Source: Bacteroidales bacterium
GTDB lineage: Bacteria; Bacteroidota; Bacteroidia; Bacteroidales; UBA932
Assembly (NCBI GenBank): GCA_017429205.1
Contig: JAFRPH010000016.1
Coordinates: 1 to 64,000 of the forward strand
DNA length: 64,000 bases
Direction of reading: 5' to 3'
Position numbers and translations under genes: made by a program. A model generated the notes under the pieces. It did not search any database. It was given only the letters and a program-made list of their open reading frames with translations, and was not told the origin of the DNA. Shown one piece after another: positions 60,653 to 64,000 of the stretch. Positions within the stretch are counted from its first letter, which is position 1. Each line of letters starts with the position of its first letter.

Positions 60653-60805
60653 ATGGGCTTCGAGGTGGAGTATACTGCCGATGGTGGCGCTTATGTTTCT
60701 TATGTCTTGCCGCGCAAACGCAGAGACATCGTCGTCACTAAGTGGTATGACGACGGGCCGTGGCGGAAGACGCTGAAGTGGGACGGGAGGCGGTTCGCGT
60801 ATTGA
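60653..60805 (+). CDS. Short 50-aa protein or gene remnant
   Basis: MGFEVEYTADGGAYVSYVLP... ending KWDGRRFAY, 50 codons plus stop. AGGAG lies 3 bases before the ATG, a strong Shine-Dalgarno site that is rare in this window, and TAG lies in frame just upstream. The WDGRRF ending resembles C-terminal tails of longer Bacteroidales proteins, so it may be a 3' fragment. It ends one base before the convergent threonine aldolase stop. Confidence 0.45.
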   Translation: MGFEVEYTADGGAYVSYVLPRKRRDIVVTKWYDDGPWRKTLKWDGRRFAY

Positions 60806-61828
60806 TTAGAGCAGATCTTTGAGCTGCTGGATCTTTTCCGAGGTCGTGGCCCAGCTGGTGGCGAAGCGGACGACGGTGTGATCCGCGTCGTAGGGCTCCC
60901 AGATGTCGAAGCCGACTTGGGAGGAGAGGGCTTCCATATAGGAGTTTTCCAGGATAACAAATTGCTGATTGGTCGGCGTTTCGAGGAAGAAGGGGATGCC
61001 CTTTTCCTTGAGGACGGCGACCATTTCTTGTGCGCGGTCGATGGCATTGGCGGCGATGCGGCCGTAGAGGTTGTCCGTAAAGAGGGTGTCGAACTGGACG
61101 CCGAGGAGGCGGCCCTTCGCGAGGAGGGCGCCGTGCTGCTTGATGGTGGTGAAGAAGTGCTTCGGGGCTTTCTTCGTGAAGACGACGGCTTCGCCGCAGA
61201 GGGCGCCGACCTTGGTTCCGCCGATGTAGAAGACGTCGCAGAGGCCGGCCAGGTCCGCCAGGGTGAAGTCGCAGGCGGGGCTGGCGAGGGCGTAGCCCAG
61301 GCGGGCGCCGTCGACGAACAGCGGCAGGCCGTACTTATGGGCAATTGCTTGAAGTTCAGCGAGTTCAGCACGGGTGTAGATGGTGCCGTATTCCGTGGAC
61401 AGGGAGATGTACACGAGGCCCGGCCATACCATGTGGTCCTTGTTCGGATCGGCAGCGGAGGCGGCGAGGAAGGCTTCCAGTTCGCCCGCGTCCATCTTTC
61501 CGTGATGCTGGGGGAGGGTCAGGACCTTATGCCCGGTGTACTCGACGGCGCCCGCCTCATGGACATTGATATGGGCGGTCTGGACAGAGACTGCGCCTTC
61601 ATAGTCCGCCAGCATCGCGGCAATGACGGTCGCATTGGTCTGGGTGCCGCCCACGAGGAGATGGACCTCGCCCTCCGGGCAGTTGCAAGCCTCGAGGATC
61701 TTCCGCTTCGCGCTCCGGGTGTACGGATCGTTGCCGTAGCCGTCCAGCTGTTCGAAGTTGGTCTCGGTGAGCCGCTTGAGAATCTCCGGATGGGCCCCTT
61801 CCGCGTAATCGCATCTGAATGAAAGCAT
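60806..61828 (-). CDS. ltaE: Low-specificity L-threonine aldolase
   Basis: This 340-aa PLP enzyme cleaves threonine to glycine and acetaldehyde. Motifs are YGNDPYTRSAKRKIL, VGGTQTN, FVDGARLGYAL and the PLP lysine in FYIGGTKVGALCGEA (about residue 200). The start MLSFRCDYAEG at 61828 fits the family; the longer frame upstream reads into hisIE antisense frame. It follows hisIE after 19 bases, so it may ride on the histidine operon. Confidence 0.9.
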   Translation of the reverse strand: MLSFRCDYAEGAHPEILKRLTETNFEQLDGYGNDPYTRSAKRKILEACNCPEGEVHLLVGGTQTNATVIAAMLADYEGAVSVQTAHINVHEAGAVEYTGHKVLTLPQHHGKMDAGELEAFLAASAADPNKDHMVWPGLVYISLSTEYGTIYTRAELAELQAIAHKYGLPLFVDGARLGYALASPACDFTLADLAGLCDVFYIGGTKVGALCGEAVVFTKKAPKHFFTTIKQHGALLAKGRLLGVQFDTLFTDNLYGRIAANAIDRAQEMVAVLKEKGIPFFLETPTNQQFVILENSYMEALSSQVGFDIWEPYDADHTVVRFATSWATTSEKIQQLKDLL

Positions 61829-61847
61829 CTCGTGAAGTATCAATGAA

Positions 61848-62447
61848 TTATCTGTGTCTGAGCGCCAGCTCCCGCTCGATGTCCTCGACGGTGCAGCCCA
61901 TCGACTCCAGCAGGACCAGCAGGTGGTAGGCGAGGTCGGAGGTCTCGTAGATGAAGCGGTCGCGGTTGCCGTCAACGGCCTCGATGACCATTTCCGTGGC
62001 CTCTTCGCCCACTTTCTTGGCGATGGCTTTGGGGCCCTTGATGAAGAGCTTCGTGGTATAGGAACCGTCCGGCATCTGCGCGTGGCGGCCCTGGATGAGC
62101 TTCGAGAGGGAGCGGATGAAGCCCTCGTCCTCCGGCGTGTCGAAGCAGGCCGTCGTCCCGCGGTGGCAGGTCGGGCCGGCCGGATCGGCCTGGATGAGGA
62201 GGGTGTCGCCGTCGCAGTCGATGAACATCTTCTTGACGGTCAGGAAGTTGCCGCTTGTTTCGCCCTTGGTCCATAGGCGCTGTTTAGACCGCGAGAAGAA
62301 CGTGACGCGCCCTTCCTCGACGGTCTTGTCGAAGGCGGCGCGGTCCATATAGCCGAGCATCAGGACCTTGAGCGTGGTGGCGTCCTGGATGATGACGGGG
62401 AGGAGTCCGTCCCCGGTCTTGCTGAGGTTGAAATCGTCGAATGTCAT
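61848..62447 (-). CDS. hisIE: Bifunctional phosphoribosyl-AMP cyclohydrolase / phosphoribosyl-ATP pyrophosphatase
   Basis: This 199-aa fusion catalyses steps 2 and 3 of histidine synthesis. The HisI part (about 1-110) has MLGYMDRAAFDKT, SRSKQRLWTKGETSG and the zinc motif CDGDTLL/GPTCHRG. The HisE part (about 115-199) has the MazG-like GEEATEMVIEAVDGNRDRFIYETSDLAYHLLVLL. The start is ATG at 62447 (MTFDDFNLSK), 14 bases after the hisF stop. The order hisF-hisIE is standard. Confidence 0.95.
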   Translation of the reverse strand: MTFDDFNLSKTGDGLLPVIIQDATTLKVLMLGYMDRAAFDKTVEEGRVTFFSRSKQRLWTKGETSGNFLTVKKMFIDCDGDTLLIQADPAGPTCHRGTTACFDTPEDEGFIRSLSKLIQGRHAQMPDGSYTTKLFIKGPKAIAKKVGEEATEMVIEAVDGNRDRFIYETSDLAYHLLVLLESMGCTVEDIERELALRHR

Positions 62448-62460
62448 GACTGTCAATCTT

Positions 62461-63219
62461 TTATAAGCGAACGGGGATTCCGGCTTCGGCGAGCTGGCGC
62501 TTGACTTCCGCCACGGTGTACTGCCCATAGTGGAAGATGCTGGCGGCGAGGGCCGCATCGGCCTTGCCCTCAGTGAGGACGGCGGCGATGTCCGCCACGC
62601 TGCCGGCGCCGCCCGACGCGATGACGGGTATGGCCAGGGAGTCGGACAGGGCTGCGTAAACGTCGCAGGGATAGCCGTTCCGGGTGCCGTCGTGGTCCAT
62701 CGACGTAAACAGGATCTCGCCGGCGCCGCGCTCATCGGCCTCCTTGGCCCAGGAGAAGAGCTCCTTGTCGGAAGGACGGCTTCCGCCGTGCGTCGTCGCG
62801 TGCCAGAGGCCGTCCGGGCACGATTTCGCGTCGATCGCCACTACGACGAACTGCCGGCCGTACTTGGCGGCGATCTCGCCGATGAGCTCCGGTCGGGCGA
62901 TGGCGGCGCTGTTCAGGGTGATCTTGTCGGCCCCGGCGTCCAGCAGGCGAGATGCGTCGTCCAGGCTCCGGATGCCGCCGCCCACGGTGAAGGGGATGTT
63001 GACGGCCTCGCCGACCCGGGCGACCAGTTCCGCGAAGGTCTTCCGGCCTTCCAGCGTGGCGCTGATGTCCAGGTACACGAGCTCGTCGGCCCCTTCCAGG
63101 GCATAGCGGCGGCCGAGTTCCACGGCGTCGCCCACGTCCTGCAGGCCCAGGAAGTTGATTCCTTTCACCACGCGGCCGTCCTTGACGTCCAAGCAGGGGA
63201 TTATCCGTTTTGCAAGCAT
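62461..63219 (-). CDS. hisF: Imidazole glycerol phosphate synthase cyclase subunit
   Basis: This 252-aa TIM barrel makes IGP and AICAR with HisH. MLAKRIIPCLDVKDGRVVKG at the start has the catalytic Asp11, with VGGGIRSL, TLNSAAI, the second catalytic Asp in FTSMDHDGTRNGY (about 130) and ASGGAGS. The ATG lies within the end of hisA (19-base overlap). Confidence 0.96.
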   Translation of the reverse strand: MLAKRIIPCLDVKDGRVVKGINFLGLQDVGDAVELGRRYALEGADELVYLDISATLEGRKTFAELVARVGEAVNIPFTVGGGIRSLDDASRLLDAGADKITLNSAAIARPELIGEIAAKYGRQFVVVAIDAKSCPDGLWHATTHGGSRPSDKELFSWAKEADERGAGEILFTSMDHDGTRNGYPCDVYAALSDSLAIPVIASGGAGSVADIAAVLTEGKADAALAASIFHYGQYTVAEVKRQLAEAGIPVRL

Positions 63220-63926
63220 TTCGCTAAGTCTTTGAGCGTGATACGGTTCTCATAGATGGCCTTGCCCACGATGATGCCGGGCAGGCCCATTTCGTCCGCG
63301 CGGCGCACGTCGCTGAGGGACGACACGCCGCCGCTGACGATCGTCGTCAGCTCCGGAAACCGTTCCTGCAGCCCCTTGTAAAGGTCGAAGGACGGCCCCT
63401 GCAGCATCCCGTCGCGGGAAATGTCCGTGACGATGGCGCGCTTCAGGCCGGTGGGCATGAAGGTGTTGATGAGCTTGTCCAGGCCGATGCCGCTGTCCTC
63501 GAGCCAGCCGCTCACGGCGACCTTGCCGTCGCGGACGTCGGCCCCGAGGATGACCCGGGCGCCCCAGCGTTCCAGCCAGGCCGTCATCAGCGCGGGCTCC
63601 TTCGCCGCGATGCTGCCGATGATGGCCTCGTCGGCGCCCGCGTTCCAGACGGAAGCGAGGGCGTCGTCGTCCTTGATGCCGCCGCCCCATTCGAGCGTCA
63701 GAAGGCCCAGGGAGGCGATTTCCTCCAGGGTGCGGAGGTTCTTGGGCTTGGACGCCTTGGCGCCTTCCAGGTCCACGAGGTGCAGCCGACGGACGCCGCA
63801 ATCGGCATAGGCCCGGGCCCATTCGGCCGGGTCGCCGCCGTAATCTTTCTGGGTCGCATAGTCTCCCTGGGAGAGCCGCGTGCATTTGCCGCCGATGATG
63901 TCGATGGCCGGAATGATCTCGATCAT
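63201..63926 (-). CDS. hisA: 1-(5-phosphoribosyl)-5-[(5-phosphoribosylamino)methylideneamino]imidazole-4-carboxamide isomerase
   Basis: This 241-aa TIM barrel performs the ProFAR Amadori rearrangement. PAIDIIGGKCTRLSQGDY has the catalytic Asp8, LEWGGGIK, and VTDISRDGMLQGPS has the second Asp (about 127). The start ATG overlaps the hisH stop as ATGA, and its end overlaps hisF. Confidence 0.95.
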   Translation of the reverse strand: MIEIIPAIDIIGGKCTRLSQGDYATQKDYGGDPAEWARAYADCGVRRLHLVDLEGAKASKPKNLRTLEEIASLGLLTLEWGGGIKDDDALASVWNAGADEAIIGSIAAKEPALMTAWLERWGARVILGADVRDGKVAVSGWLEDSGIGLDKLINTFMPTGLKRAIVTDISRDGMLQGPSFDLYKGLQERFPELTTIVSGGVSSLSDVRRADEMGLPGIIVGKAIYENRITLKDLAKCLQNG

Positions 63927-64000
63927 ATCGCCAGGAAGTTTTTGAGGATCTGTTCGCCCACGGAACCGCTCTTTTCCGGATGGAACTGCGTTCCGTAGAG
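63923..64000 (-). CDS. hisH: Imidazole glycerol phosphate synthase glutaminase subunit, C-terminal end (partial)
   Basis: The last 25 codons read LYGTQFHPEKSGSVGEQILK and end NFLAI. FHPEKSG is the HisH catalytic His-Glu segment of class I glutamine amidotransferases. The rest of the gene lies past the window edge. The stop overlaps the hisA ATG (ATGA), so the operon continues upstream. Confidence 0.93.
   Translation of the reverse strand, partial: LYGTQFHPEKSGSVGEQILKNFLAI

Overview
The window looks like chromosomal DNA of a fairly GC-rich member of the Bacteroidales. Evidence: TAnnTTTG (-7) promoter boxes with TTTG/TTG (-33) boxes where visible and few strong Shine-Dalgarno sites; a SusC/SusD pair; S46 and S9 exopeptidases; the gene order parA-parB-DUF5683-lytic transglycosylase; a WG-repeat protein; and BspA-type leucine-rich repeats. 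I infer an uncultured gut or rumen lineage but cannot name it from sequence alone.

Layout. 1-362: the 3' end of a 23S rRNA, a 5S rRNA and a strong terminator, followed by about 400 gene-free bases with a dispersed repeat and a large nested inverted repeat that looks like a MITE or a structured RNA. 0.8-6.1 kb: a small ABC transporter, an S46 dipeptidyl-peptidase and a GH36 alpha-galactosidase. 6.1-9.1 kb (minus) and 12.6-18.9 kb (plus): the two arms of a polyene / aryl-polyene-like type II fatty-acid-synthase cluster. They carry three Cys-His-His ketosynthases, two cysteine-less half ketosynthases, two ACPs, a ketoreductase, an unusual dehydratase, an acyltransferase, a methyltransferase and a CrtI-like oxidoreductase. 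Between the arms lie an M15 peptidase lipoprotein and lysC-lysA. 18.9-32.4 kb: an M16 protease; NfeD-like, flotillin and XRE genes; an AI-2E-type permease; adk and hpt; a helix-hairpin-helix exported protein; and mltD-like, DUF5683, parB and parA. 32.6-39.2 kb: susC, susD and an S9 peptidase lipoprotein. 39.2-50.1 kb: priA, an AGCS symporter, an amidohydrolase / aldo-keto reductase / Zn-dehydrogenase operon, an M28 peptidase, a Na/Pi cotransporter fused to PhoU and a DNA-binding winged helix, a LMW protein tyrosine phosphatase and an AlkD-like protein.

50.1-60.8 kb is an accessory block with a different look: more A/T, longer spacers and mostly unknown genes. It holds a PfkB kinase, four paralogous proteins of an unrecognised family (one with LRR_5 repeats), repeat arrays, tRNA-Phe(GAA), a WG-repeat protein, a voltage-gated-channel-like protein without the usual selectivity filter, a zinc-ribbon protein, an LRR protein and small unknowns. 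60.8-64.0 kb returns to housekeeping genes: threonine aldolase and the histidine genes hisIE, hisF, hisA and the end of hisH.

The most interesting signals are the transporter-PhoU-winged-helix fusion, the four-member unknown family with its WG/LRR/channel neighbours, the channel with an atypical pore, the nested inverted repeat beside the rRNA operon, transcription terminators written inside the last codons of convergent genes, and several genes whose -7 box lies only 4-5 bases before the ATG (predicted leaderless mRNAs).
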